Translations under genes and position numbers: made by a program
Part shown: in pieces, positions 17,014 to 26,138 of the stretch
Position numbering within the stretch: the stretch's first letter is position 1
How the letters are laid out: every line of letters begins with the position of its first letter
NCBI GenBank assembly: GCA_963846885.1
Contig: CAWJXS010000002.1
Span: 1 to 64,000 of the forward strand
Direction of reading: 5' to 3'
From: RPQJ01 sp963846885
GTDB lineage: Bacteria; Pseudomonadota; Gammaproteobacteria; Steroidobacterales; Steroidobacteraceae
DNA length: 64,000 nucleotides
The notes under the pieces: model-generated
What the model was told of the DNA's origin: nothing
The model's input: the letters and a program-made list of their open reading frames with translations, nothing else
The model's database searches: none

Positions 17014-18806
17014 ATGAGCATTGCAACACCCAACGGCTTCCAGCTCGATAACTCGGGCAAGCGCGTCGTCGTCGACCCGATCACCCGCATCGAAGGCCAT
17101 CTTCGCATCGAGGTGAACGTCGACGCCGACAACGTCATCCGCAACGCCGTGTCCACGGGCACGATGTGGCGCGGCCTCGAGGTCATCCTCCGCGGCCGTG
17201 ACCCGCGCGACGCATGGGCGTTCGTGCAGCGCATCTGCGGCGTCTGCACCGGCGTGCATGCGCTGGCGTCGGTCCGCGCGGTCGAGAACGCGCTGAAGAT
17301 CGAGATCCCCGAGAACGCGAACACGATCCGCAACATCATGCACCTGACCCTGTATTCGCAGGATCACCTGGTGCACTTCTACCACCTGCACGCCCTCGAC
17401 TGGGTGGACGTGGTGAGCGCGCTCTCCGCGGATCCGAAAGCGACGTCGGAACTGGCGCAGTCGATCTCGAGCTGGCCGCTGTCGTCGCCGGGCTACTTCC
17501 GCGACCTGCAGAACCGCCTGAAGAAGTTCGTCGAGTCGGGACAGCTGGGGCCCTTCCGCAACGGCTACTGGGGCCACCCGGCTTACAAGCTGCCGCCTGA
17601 AGCGAACCTGATGGCAGTCGCGCACTACCTCGAGGCGCTCGATTTCCAGAAGGAAATCGTCAAGATCCAGGCGATCTTCGGCGGCCGCAACCCGCACCCG
17701 AACTGGCTGGTCGGCGGCGTGCCGTCACCGATCAACATGGATGCGGCCGGCGCGGTCGGCGCGATCAACATGGAACGGCTGAACATGGTCGGCCGGATCA
17801 TCGACCGCACGATCGAGTTCATCGACCAGGTCTATATCCCCGACCTGATCGCGATTGCCGGCTTCTACAAGGACTGGGCGGCGATCGGCGGCGGCCTGTC
17901 GTCGAAGTACCTGATGTCGTACGGCGACCTGCCGATCAAGGCCAACGATTACAGCCCGGCCAACATGATGATGCCGCGCGGCGCCATCATCGACGGCAAC
18001 CTGAACGAGATCCAGGACATCGACCTCGATGCGCTCGACCAGGTGCAGGAGTACGTCACGCACTCCTGGTACAAGTACGGCGACGAGCAGCAGGGCCTGC
18101 ATCCGTACCAGGGCGAAACGTCCCGAACTTCGACATCGGCGGCGCCAAGGGCACGAAGACGCGCATCGAAGCGGTCGACGAATCCGCCAAGTACTCGTGG
18201 GTCAAGTCGCCGCGCTGGAAGGGCCACGCGATGGAAGTCGGCCCGCTCGCACGCTACGTGATCGGCTACGTCAAGGGCATCCCCGAGTTCAAGGATCCCA
18301 CCGACATGGTCCTGCAGAAGCTTGGCGGCGTGCCGGTGACGGCGCTGTTCTCGACGCTCGGCCGCACGGCGGCCCGCGGCCTGGAATGCAGCTGGGCGGC
18401 GCACAAGCTGAAAGACGAGTTCAACAAGCTCGTCGCCAACATCAAGGCTGGCGACACGGCCACCGCGAACATGGCCAACTTCGAGCCGTCGACCTGGGCC
18501 AAGTCGGCCAAGGGCCACGGCTTCGTCGAAGCCCCGCGTGGTGCGCTGTGCCACTGGATCGACATCGAAGACAAGAAGATCAAGAACTACCAGTGCGTCG
18601 TGCCGACCACCTGGAACGCGAGCCCGCGTGACCCGGCCGGCAAGATCGGCGCGTACGAGGCTGCGTTGCTCGATACGCCGATGCACGATCCCGAGCAGCC
18701 GCTCGAGATCCTGCGCACGATCCACAGCTTCGATCCGTGCCTGGCGTGCGCGACGCACGTGCTTGATATGGAAGGCAACGAGGTCACGAGCGTCAAGGTC
18801 CGGTAA
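17014..18806 (+). pseudogene. hyaB: [NiFe] hydrogenase large subunit, copy 2, frameshifted
   Basis: Copy 2 follows copy 1 to about residue 368, then loses one C (copy 1 reads GAAACCGTCC, copy 2 GAAACGTCC near 18118). The frame then runs out of phase and stops at 18261. The remaining third, including the DPCLAC nickel ligands, is intact in the next frame and ends at 18806. As read, the product has only the first Cys pair and cannot hold the active site. Outside the shift only one amino-acid change (Arg to Lys) is seen. Either the copy has been inactivated recently or the deletion is a sequencing error. Confidence 0.85.
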
Positions 18807-18817
18807 GGAGTGATGCC

Positions 18818-19561
18818 ATGAGCAAGATGTATCACCCACTGACCCCGGTCGCGAGCAGGGTCCGTGAAGGGCACTTCGGCGAGGCGATCCTGCCGCCTGC
18901 CGGTGTGCAACCGGGTCCGATCTACGTGTACGACGCGGCCATCCGCATCTGGCACTGGGTGACCATGCTGGCCATCATCGTGCTGTGCGTGACGGGGTAC
19001 TTCATCGCCTCTCCGCTGCCCTCGGTCGGCGGCGAGGCGCACGAATCGTACCTGTTCGGCTGGATCCGCTTCACGCACTTCGCGGCGGGGATGATCCTCG
19101 GCGTGGCGTTCGTGTTGCGGTTGTACCGGGTACTGGTCGGCGGCAAGCATGCCCGGCAGATCTTCTGGATTCCGTTCTGGAGTCTCGCCTGGTGGAAGGA
19201 GATCTTCGACGAAGTGCGCTGGTACCTGTTCATCGGCAAGCCGAAAGAGTACGTGGGCCACAACCCGCTCGCGCACATCGCGATGTTCTTCATGTTCCTG
19301 TTGCCGACGCTGGTGCTGCTCTTCACGGGGTTCGCCCTCTACGCTGAGCAAGCGGGCGTGCAGACTGCCTGGTTCACCTGGTTCGGCTGGGTATTCACGT
19401 TACTGGGCGATTCCATGACCGTGCGCACGTGGCACCACGTCGCGATGTGGGTCGTCATCATCTTCTCGATCGTCCACATGTACATGGCGATCCGCGAAGA
19501 CATGACGCACCGGCAGACGACGGTCAGCTCGATGATCAGTGGCTGGAGGTTCTACCGCTGA
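18818..19561 (+). CDS. hyaC: Hydrogenase cytochrome b subunit, copy 2
   Basis: 247 residues, same as copy 1 but for Ala instead of Ser near residue 14 and one silent change in the GWVFTLLG segment. All four membrane helices and the candidate haem histidines are intact. It keeps the AAGGAG ribosome site. Because hyaB copy 2 is broken, this copy would have to work with the upstream hydrogenase or is redundant. Confidence 0.95.
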   Translation: MSKMYHPLTPVASRVREGHFGEAILPPAGVQPGPIYVYDAAIRIWHWVTMLAIIVLCVTGYFIASPLPSVGGEAHESYLFGWIRFTHFAAGMILGVAFVLRLYRVLVGGKHARQIFWIPFWSLAWWKEIFDEVRWYLFIGKPKEYVGHNPLAHIAMFFMFLLPTLVLLFTGFALYAEQAGVQTAWFTWFGWVFTLLGDSMTVRTWHHVAMWVVIIFSIVHMYMAIREDMTHRQTTVSSMISGWRFYR

Positions 19562-19590
19562 ACCAGGGCGCAAGCCCTTCGACAGCTCGC

Positions 19591-19644
19591 TAACGGGACC
19601 GCGGGACGAGGGCGATCGTCGCCCGGAATCCTTCGGTCCCGTTA
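19591..19644 (+). other. Hairpin between hyaC and hyaD, copy 2
   Basis: Same nested stem as at 15552-15605: 11-bp outer arms at 19591-19601 and 19634-19644, inner stem at 19610-19624. Here it precedes the intact hyaD and could set the level of the maturation genes. It is unchanged between the two copies. Confidence 0.5.
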
Positions 19645-19717
19645 TACTTTTAGACACTATCCAAGTGTTCCGGCCGGTGCGCCGGCCAGTGCACCAATGC
19701 TAGGCGCGGGAGAGACG

Positions 19718-20395
19718 ATGACTGATGCTGCCGCGGCGCCAGAGCGCCGCATCGTGGTCCTCGGGGTGGGCAACCTGCTGTGGGCCGATGAAGGCTTCGG
19801 CGTGCGCTGCGTCGAGGCGCTGGGCGAAGGCTGGGACCTGCCCGCGGACGTCGGCCTGATGGACGGCGGCACGCTCGGCCTGGCGCTCGTGCCGCTGCTG
19901 CTCGATACCACCCACGTGCTGCTGTTCGACGCGGTCGCGCACCGCGGTGAACCGGGCACGCTGATCGTCGCACGCGACGACGAGATCCCCGCGCTGATGG
20001 GCGGCAACAAGATGAGCCTGCACCAGGTCGGTATGAACGACATCCTGGCGAGTCTCGAATTGCTCAACCACAAGCCCGCCCATTTCACCGTGGTCGGCAT
20101 CAAGCCGGTCGAGCTCGCGGATTACGGTGGCAGCCTGACCGAGCGGGTGCAGTCGCAGATTCCAGCGGCGTTGCAGCTCGGCATCGACGAGTTGCGCCGC
20201 TGGGGCGTCGAGGTCCATGAGCGGACCAGCCAACCCGAACGCGATGTCGTGATCAGCGCACTGCGGCAGGGCCTGTACGAGTCCGGGCGTCCCGCGCCCG
20301 ACGTTGCGTGCCGGCAGGGCGACGAACGCTTCCTGGCGATCCGCGCGGCCGCCGAGGCGCGCGGCGAAAAGGAAAGCGGAGGGTCGGGCACATGA
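19718..20395 (+). CDS. hyaD: Hydrogenase maturation endopeptidase
   Basis: 225 residues of the HyaD/HybD/HoxM family, which clip the C-terminal tail of the large subunit after nickel insertion. The expected metal-contact positions are present in order: acidic residue in GNLLWADEGFG, Asp in LMDGGTLG, His in AVAHRGEPG. I start at ATG 19718 because GGGAGAG lies just upstream; an in-frame ATG at 19697 is weaker. The C-terminal 50 residues are longer than in E. coli HybD and low in complexity. It overlaps hyaE by 4 bases. Confidence 0.95.
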   Translation: MTDAAAAPERRIVVLGVGNLLWADEGFGVRCVEALGEGWDLPADVGLMDGGTLGLALVPLLLDTTHVLLFDAVAHRGEPGTLIVARDDEIPALMGGNKMSLHQVGMNDILASLELLNHKPAHFTVVGIKPVELADYGGSLTERVQSQIPAALQLGIDELRRWGVEVHERTSQPERDVVISALRQGLYESGRPAPDVACRQGDERFLAIRAAAEARGEKESGGSGT

Positions 20396-20778
20396 GCGGC
20401 GTGATCGACGCACTGGCCGCGCATCCGTCGTGCGACGTGTTGCGCAAGGCCGAACTCGACGACTGGCTTGCGCGCAATCCGCGCGGGCTGCTGTTTTTCA
20501 TCGGCGACCGCTCCGAGGGTCTCGACGTCGCGGTGGTCGTGCGAGAACTCGCAACCAGCTACCAGGGACGGCTGCGCGTCGGCTTCGTCGACCAGCGTGA
20601 CGAGGCCGCACTGATGACTCGCTTTGGCGTCGTCGTGATGCCGGCTGTCGTCTACATGCGCGACGGGCAACCTGCCGAGCTCGTGGCGCGCATGCGCGAC
20701 TGGCCGGTTTTCTCGCAAGCGGCCGATCGTCTGCTCGGCGACGAAGCGCCCGCACCCATGACCGGAGGCAATGCATGA
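20392..20778 (+). CDS. hyaE: Hydrogenase small-subunit chaperone HyaE/HoxO (thioredoxin-like)
   Basis: 128 residues with a thioredoxin-like fold pattern (GLLFFIGDRSEG, then FGVVVMPAVVYMRDGQ) but no CxxC active site, as in HyaE/HupG/HoxO. In related operons these proteins bind the Tat signal of the small subunit and delay export until cofactors are in place. ATG 20392 overlaps the hyaD stop, and its own stop overlaps hyaF, giving a tightly coupled maturation cassette. Confidence 0.92.
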   Translation: MSGVIDALAAHPSCDVLRKAELDDWLARNPRGLLFFIGDRSEGLDVAVVVRELATSYQGRLRVGFVDQRDEAALMTRFGVVVMPAVVYMRDGQPAELVARMRDWPVFSQAADRLLGDEAPAPMTGGNA

Positions 20779-21626
20779 CCGAACACGTACTCGTCTGGCA
20801 CCCGAAAGGCACGGGCGACGCCCCGGTTGCGGGTGAGGAACCGCTGCGCCTGATCGGCATGCCCACCGGACTGGTGCGTGCTGCCCGTCAGACCCCGGCA
20901 TACGGCGAGCTGACAGCCGCCGCACGCGCCGTCATCAATGAAGTGATCGCGGACCTGCGGCGTCGCATCACCGTGCCGGACGCACCCCCGACGCGAGTCA
21001 GCCTGCACGAGCTCGACGACGCCGAGAAGGCGACGATCGCCGACATTCTGGGCGAAGGCGACGTCTGGGCGAAGGTCGGCCTGGACAATGCCTACTGGCG
21101 CGTGGTCGAGTCCGTGATGGCAGGAATCTGGCGCGTCGAAAGCAGTACGGCGGACGGCACGCAGGGCGAGTGGATCGAGACGGGACCGATTGCCACGCCG
21201 GTTTTACGCGCTGCGGCAGAGTTGCCGCGCGCCGAGATCAAGGTGCCCGAACAGATGCCGCAGGGAGCCATGAACGCACCGGCCTTGCTGCATGAACTGC
21301 AGCAGCGTTCGCGCGATTACCAGCCGGGCGCCGAGAATCACGTCATCAACTTCACGTTGCTGCCGCTCACGGACGTCGACGCTCAAGTGCTCACAGCCGT
21401 GCTCGGGCAGGTCCCGCTGGTGATCCGCTCCGGCGGCTTCGGCAGCTCGCGCGTATTCGCGACGGGCCTGCGCCACGTCTGGGCCGTGCAGTTCATCAAC
21501 GGCATGGGCAACGTGGTGCTCGACACGCTCGAGATCGGCGACGTGCCGATTTCCGTGCTGGCCGCCCGCGAGGACTTCGAGGACTCAGCGGGACGTCTCG
21601 ACGAAATCCTGCAGGCGTTCAACTGA
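20775..21626 (+). CDS. hyaF: Hydrogenase expression/maturation protein HyaF/HoxQ/HupH
   Basis: 283 residues matching the HupH/HyaF family in length and in motifs such as PTGLVRAARQTPAYGEL, VGLDNAYWRVVES and GFGSSRVFATGLRHVWAVQF. Members act in processing the Fe-S cluster-containing small subunit, especially in air. It has no signal peptide, so the action is cytosolic. It is coupled by ATGA overlaps to hyaE upstream and to the rubredoxin-HybE fusion downstream. Confidence 0.93.
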   Translation: MTEHVLVWHPKGTGDAPVAGEEPLRLIGMPTGLVRAARQTPAYGELTAAARAVINEVIADLRRRITVPDAPPTRVSLHELDDAEKATIADILGEGDVWAKVGLDNAYWRVVESVMAGIWRVESSTADGTQGEWIETGPIATPVLRAAAELPRAEIKVPEQMPQGAMNAPALLHELQQRSRDYQPGAENHVINFTLLPLTDVDAQVLTAVLGQVPLVIRSGGFGSSRVFATGLRHVWAVQFINGMGNVVLDTLEIGDVPISVLAAREDFEDSAGRLDEILQAFN

Positions 21627-22288
21627 TGAGCCGCCCTTTCGAAGGCAGCTACGGTGGCGACGGCTCGAAGATCGCCGACGACACCCGGCTCGAGTGCGGC
21701 ATCTGCTGGTGGGTCTACGACCCGGCCCTCGGTGACGAAGTGACGCAGACACCGCCGGGCACGCCGTTCCGGCTGCTGCCCGACACCTGGGAATGTCCGA
21801 ACTGCGCCGCGAACAAGAGCAAGTTCATGGTGATCGACAGCGCGAAGCTGGCGGAAGACGACATCGTGAACGATCTTGCGAACGCGTACCGGCGTGCAGC
21901 CCTCAAGGTCAAGGGGATGCCGATCTATAACCCCACGCTCGCCATCGAAGCCGTGGGCTTCCGCGAGCACGAGGGGCGCCACGTCGGCGTGATGCTCACG
22001 CCCTGGTTCATGAACCTGACGGTGCTGCCGGCCGCCGCCGACCTCGCGACGTGGGCATCCGGCGGATCCACGCGCATCGCCTTTCCTTCGGGAGCGTACG
22101 AGTTCGTCATCAGTGACCTGCCCGATGTCGGCCTGATCGGCACGTGCCCGCTGTTCTCGGCCATGACGGATTTCACGGACCACGAAGCGGCCCAACTTGC
22201 TGCGGTGACGGTGGCCAATGCGGTGTTCGAAGCCGAGGCGCCGCCGCCCGCACCGACCGTATCGCGCCGGCAGTTGCTGGGCGGCTGA
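21626..22288 (+). CDS. Rubredoxin (HoxR/HupI) fused to HybE/HoxT/HupJ hydrogenase chaperone
   Basis: 220 residues in two domains. Residues about 15-72 are a rubredoxin: Cys24, Cys27, Cys57 and Cys60 (LECGICWW and WECPNCAANKSKF) bind one iron. Residues about 75-220 match the HybE/HupJ assembly chaperone (MPIYNPTLAIEAVGF, TPWFMNLTVLP and the family's terminal SRRQLLGG). In Ralstonia and Rhizobium these are separate genes (hoxR/hoxT, hupI/hupJ). Rubredoxins of this type are needed for hydrogenase assembly in air, so the fusion fits an oxygen-tolerant enzyme. It overlaps hyaF by one base and ends the hya operon. Confidence 0.9.
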   Translation: MSRPFEGSYGGDGSKIADDTRLECGICWWVYDPALGDEVTQTPPGTPFRLLPDTWECPNCAANKSKFMVIDSAKLAEDDIVNDLANAYRRAALKVKGMPIYNPTLAIEAVGFREHEGRHVGVMLTPWFMNLTVLPAAADLATWASGGSTRIAFPSGAYEFVISDLPDVGLIGTCPLFSAMTDFTDHEAAQLAAVTVANAVFEAEAPPPAPTVSRRQLLGG

Positions 22289-22303
22289 GCCGCGCAGAGC
22301 GCA

Positions 22304-22327
22304 GCACCGGACGGCATGGTCCGGTGC
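22304..22327 (+). terminator. Hairpin at the end of the hya operon
   Basis: A perfect 9-bp stem, GCACCGGAC (22304-22312) with GTCCGGTGC (22319-22327), and a 6-base loop lies 15 bases after the last hya stop. Only a weak T-containing stretch (GGTTTGG) follows, so termination may be partial. The antiporter starts 22 bases downstream. Confidence 0.6.
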
Positions 22328-22349
22328 GCTGGTTTGGTAGGCTAGCGCC

Positions 22350-23598
22350 ATGACCAACACCGCGATCCTGGCGTTCTCGGCGCTGCTCGTGCTGGCGTAC
22401 CTGCTCGATGTCGTCGGGCGGCGCACGCGGCTGCCGCCCGTCGTGCTGCTCATCGTCGCCGGCATCGTCGGCGCGACAAGTCCTGGATCGCTTCGAACTG
22501 CACCTCGGGTGGGTGGATCCGATGGTGCCGATCGTCGGCACGCTCGGCCTGATCCTGATCGTGCTCGAGGGCGCCCTCGACCTGTCCTTGCGGCGCGAAC
22601 GCCTGCCGCTGATCGCCCGCGCTTCGTTCGTGATGATCATGGGGTTCATCGTCTGCGTGGCGGGATTCACCGCCCTGTTCCAGCAGGCGCTGGGCCTTGC
22701 GTTCGTGCCGGCGGCGCTCGCGGCGATGTCCGTTGCGGTCATTTCCAGCGCGGTCGCGATCCCGAGCGTCGCCGGGCTGGCCGCTCCCACGCGCGAATTC
22801 GTCGTCTACGAAAGCTCGCTGTCCGACATCGTCGGCGTGCTCGTGTTCTATGCGTGGCTCGAGTCCGCCGGTCACGCAGGCGCGTTCGTGCAGGCGCTGT
22901 TCGGCGGCATGGCGCTTTCGCTGCTGGCGGCGGTCGCCGCGGGCATCGGCATCCTGTACCTGATCAACCGGGTCGAGGGGCACGTCCGCTTCCTGCCGCT
23001 GCTGGCCGGCCTGACGCTGCTCTATGCGCTGGGCAAGCAAGTTCATTTGTCGCCGCTGGTGCTGATCCTGGTCTGCGGCCTCCTGCTCAACAACACGCAC
23101 CTGCTCGCTCCCTTCCGGCGGCTGCGTCCGTTGCTGCGCCCGGGATACGACGTCACCCTGCGCGACTTCAAGGGGCTCGTCGTCGAGCTCACCTTCGCGG
23201 TCAAGAGCTTCTTCTTCCTGATGCTGGGCTACTGGACCGACCTTTCCGCGATGACGGACTGGCGCGCATGGGCCGTCATGGTGGCGGCGCTCGGGTTCAT
23301 CTATCCGGTGCGCTACGCGCTGTTGCGCCTGGCCGGCCAGGCGGACGCCGCACAGCTCGTCTGGGTGGCGCCGCGCGGCCTCATCACGGTGCTGCTGTTC
23401 CTGACAGCTGCGACGACGCCAGGGCTCGAGGCCTTTCCGTTCGGCGCGATCATGCTGCTGGTGCTGTCCACGGCGGCCCTGACCGCGCTGTCGCACCAGC
23501 GACAGGGGTCGGTGGCGATCCAGGCGGAAGCTGCGGCAGCAACGGCAGGCGCGCCCGTGGCGCAGGTCGTGGAAGCAGCCTGCGGAAAAGTCGCCTAG
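22350..23598 (+). CDS. Cation/proton antiporter (CPA1-like), frameshifted near the N terminus
   Basis: An inner-membrane protein with about 11-12 hydrophobic helices, about 415 residues after repair. The first part (ATG 22350, ending VVLLIVAGIVG) and the rest (RQVLDRFELHLGWVDP onward) lie in adjacent frames. The join is at about 22481, where GGCGCGACAA would read through if it were GGCGCGCGACAA, a loss of two bases. Family-like features are LIVLEGALDLSL, SSAVAIPSVAG and APRGLITVLLF. Na+/H+ or K+/H+ exchange is inferred from the family. Its TAG stop shares CTAG with the stop of the convergent GNAT gene. Confidence 0.82.
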
Positions 23599-24333
23599 CG
23601 CGCTCGCGCGGGCGGCAGGGCCGCGCGGAGGTCGGCCAGGCTCGCACGCTGCAGGCCGGACGCGTCGAAGTTGCCGGGGTCGAGCCAGCGCTCGAATGCC
23701 TCGCGCACCCGCGGCCACTCCGAATCGATGATCGAATACCAGGCCGTGTCACGGCTGCGACCCTTGTAGACGATGGCCTGCCGGAACAGCGCCCTCGAAC
23801 GTGAAGCCCAGGCGCTCGGCGGCGCGCCGCGACTTCTCGTTCAGCGAGTCGCATTTCCACTCGTAGCGGCGATACCCGAGTTCGAAGGCGTGCCGCATCA
23901 TCAGGTACATGGCCTCGGTGGCCGCCGGCGAGCGCTGCAGCAGCGGCGACATCGCGATGTGGCCCACTTCGAGCGAACCCGCGGCCGGGTCGATGCGCAT
24001 GAACGCGCCGAGTCCCACGGCCCGGCCCGTCGCGCTGCTCACGAACGCCTGGAACAGCGGGTCCGTGCCGGGCGCTCGCTCTGCCAGCCAGCTCTCGTAG
24101 TCGGCGAACGTCGCGAAGGGACCTGAAAACAGGTACGTCCACATGCGCTGCTCGTGGTCGCGGCTGTTAGCCTCGTGCAGATCGCGCGCGTGCCTCGCGA
24201 CATCGAGCGGTTCGACGCTGCAGAACCGTCCCGCCAGAGTTTGCTGCTGCGGACGCGGTGGCGGCCGCCAGTCTGGCAACGCCGGACCGATCGGCTGGCC
24301 CAGGGCATTGCGCCGCACGCCGCCGTCGTTCAA
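23595..24333 (-). CDS. GNAT family N-acetyltransferase (RimJ/RimL-like), frameshifted near the C terminus
   Basis: A GNAT enzyme with the SLEVGHIAMSPLLQRSPAATEA core (acetyl-CoA-binding strand and loop) and ERLGFTFEG at the end of the fold. After GFTFEG the frame breaks near 23790. The true C terminus (LFRQAIVYKGRSRDTAWYS and on to LPPARAR) continues in the next frame and ends at 23595. Restoring two bases (GGCGCGCTG instead of GGCGCTG) joins them. The protein most resembles the RimJ/RimL-related acetyltransferases that modify small molecules or protein N termini; substrate unknown. Its ATG overlaps the ABC exporter stop. Confidence 0.82.
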
Positions 24334-26138
24334 GCAACGGTCTCCGCGTCCGCCGCGCCCGTGCCCGTCCCATCCGCGAACTGCAGGGCGGCGAGCCGCG
24401 CATAGAGATCGTTGCTGCGCACGAGCTCGGCGTGCGTGCCCTGGTCGACGATGCGACCGTGATCCATGACGACGATGCGGTCCGCCTGCAGCACGGTCGC
24501 CAGGCGGTGCGCGATGATGATCGTGGTGCGGCCCTGCATGAGCCGGTCGAGCGCGCCCTGCACCAGCCGCTCGCTCTCGGCATCGAGCGCGCTGGTGGCC
24601 TCGTCGAGCAGCAGGATCGGCGGGTCGCGCAGGATCGCGCGCGCGATCGCAATGCGCTGGCGCTGCCCGCCGGAGAGCCGCGCGCCGCGCTCGCCGAGGA
24701 AAGTGTCGTAGCCTTCCGGCAGTCGCCGCAGGAACTCATCTGCCGCTGCAGCCCGTGCGGCAGCCTCGACTTCTGCATCCGTGGCGCCCGGGCGCCCGTA
24801 GCGGATGTTCTCGCGGGCGCTCGCCGCGAACAGCACCGTGTCCTGCGGCACCAGCCCGATGCGGCTGCGCACCGCGAGCGGATCGGCGCTCGCGATGTCG
24901 ACGCCGTCCATCAAGATGCGCCCCTCCGCGGGGTCGTAGAAGCGCAGCAAGAGCTGGAAGGTCGTGGTCTTGCCGGCGCCCGAAGGGCCCACGAACGCCA
25001 CCGTCTCGCCCGGCCGCACGGCCAGGTCGAAATCGTCGAGCGCCCGGGACTCGGGCCGCGAGGGATAGCGGAACGTGACGTGCTCGAAGCGGATCTCGCC
25101 CCGGCCGGGGACTGGCAACGCGACGGGCTGCAGCGGCGCCTGGATCATCGGCTGCGCGTTCTCCAGTTCGATCAGGCGCTCCATCGCGCCGGCTGCACGC
25201 TGCACCTCGCCCCACATCTCGCTCAGGCTCGCCGCGGCGACGCCCACGTACCCGGCGTACAGCAGGAACTGGCCGAGCTGCCCGCCGGTCATCTCGCCGC
25301 GCACGACGGCATGTGCGCCCATCCAGAGCACGAACGTGATGGCGCCGAACACCAGCATCGTGGCGAGCGCGGTCAGGGTGGAGCGCGACTTGGTGCGTCG
25401 CACCGCTGCGCCGAACGAGTCCTCGACCGCGGCGTCGAAGCGGTCGGTGTTGATCTGCTCGAGCGTGAAGGCCTGCACCGTCTGGATCGCATTGAGCGTC
25501 TCGTCCGCGATGCCGCTGGTATCGGCGATGCGGTCCTGCGACTTGCGCGAAAGCTTGCGCACGCGGCGGCCGAGGATGATCAGCGGCGCGACGATCAGCG
25601 GGATCAGCACGATCAGCACGCTGGTCAGCTTGAGGCTCGTGACGCCCAGCATCACGAGGCTGCCGATCACGGTGATCGTGGAACGCAGCATGATCGAGAG
25701 GTTCACGCCCGCGATCGACTGCACCAGCGTGGTGTCGGCCGTGAGTCGCGAGAGCACCTCACCGACGCGCGTCACCTCGAAGAATGCCGGATCCATGCGG
25801 ATCACGCGCGCGTAGACGGCGGAGCGCATGTCCGCGACGACGCGCTCGCCGAGCCACGTCACCAGGTAGAAGCGCAGCGCGGCAAACACGCCGAATACGC
25901 CGGCCGCCGCGAGGAACGCGACGAAGTACTGGTTGATCGTGTCCGTGCTCTGCGACGACAGGCCGTTGTCGATCAGGTAGCGCAGGGCGATCGGCAGCGA
26001 CAGCATCGCGGCCGATGCCACCAGCAGCGCCACCAGTGCCAGGGCCAGCACGCCGCGGTACGGGCGCAGGTACGGCAGCAGCGCCCGCAACGGGCTCAGC
26101 GATTTGGCCTTGGGCCGCTCGGCTGGAACGCTGCTCAT
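24330..26138 (-). CDS. ABC exporter, fused permease and ATPase (MsbA-like)
   Basis: 602 residues: six membrane helices in residues about 20-310, then one ATP-binding domain. The Walker A is GPSGAGKTT, the signature is LSGGQRQR, the Walker B is ILLLDEATSALD and the switch His is in IIAHRLATV. This half-transporter layout works as a dimer and matches MsbA/LmrA-type exporters of lipids or hydrophobic drugs. It has no peptidase domain. It is coupled by 4-base overlaps to the tannase-like gene upstream and the GNAT gene downstream. The cargo is unknown. Confidence 0.92.
   Translation of the reverse strand: MSSVPAERPKAKSLSPLRALLPYLRPYRGVLALALVALLVASAAMLSLPIALRYLIDNGLSSQSTDTINQYFVAFLAAAGVFGVFAALRFYLVTWLGERVVADMRSAVYARVIRMDPAFFEVTRVGEVLSRLTADTTLVQSIAGVNLSIMLRSTITVIGSLVMLGVTSLKLTSVLIVLIPLIVAPLIILGRRVRKLSRKSQDRIADTSGIADETLNAIQTVQAFTLEQINTDRFDAAVEDSFGAAVRRTKSRSTLTALATMLVFGAITFVLWMGAHAVVRGEMTGGQLGQFLLYAGYVGVAAASLSEMWGEVQRAAGAMERLIELENAQPMIQAPLQPVALPVPGRGEIRFEHVTFRYPSRPESRALDDFDLAVRPGETVAFVGPSGAGKTTTFQLLLRFYDPAEGRILMDGVDIASADPLAVRSRIGLVPQDTVLFAASARENIRYGRPGATDAEVEAAARAAAADEFLRRLPEGYDTFLGERGARLSGGQRQRIAIARAILRDPPILLLDEATSALDAESERLVQGALDRLMQGRTTIIIAHRLATVLQADRIVVMDHGRIVDQGTHAELVRSNDLYARLAALQFADGTGTGAADAETVA

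Larger units (their letters stand above)
15890..19928 (+). repeat. Tandem duplication, copy 2 (hyaA-hyaB-hyaC-hyaD start)
   Basis: Second copy of the block at 11850-15889, one base shorter because of the deletion in hyaB. About 36 of the roughly 42 differences lie in its first half (hyaA and early hyaB) and only about six in the last 1.9 kb. It lacks the leader and upstream region of copy 1, so it probably depends on read-through transcription. hyaD continues intact beyond the right end. Confidence 0.95.

Noticed and set aside
18231..18806. The second half of hyaB copy 2 as an independent gene starting at ATG 18231
   Set aside because: It matches the C-terminal part of copy 1 exactly in register; it is the tail of a frameshifted gene.
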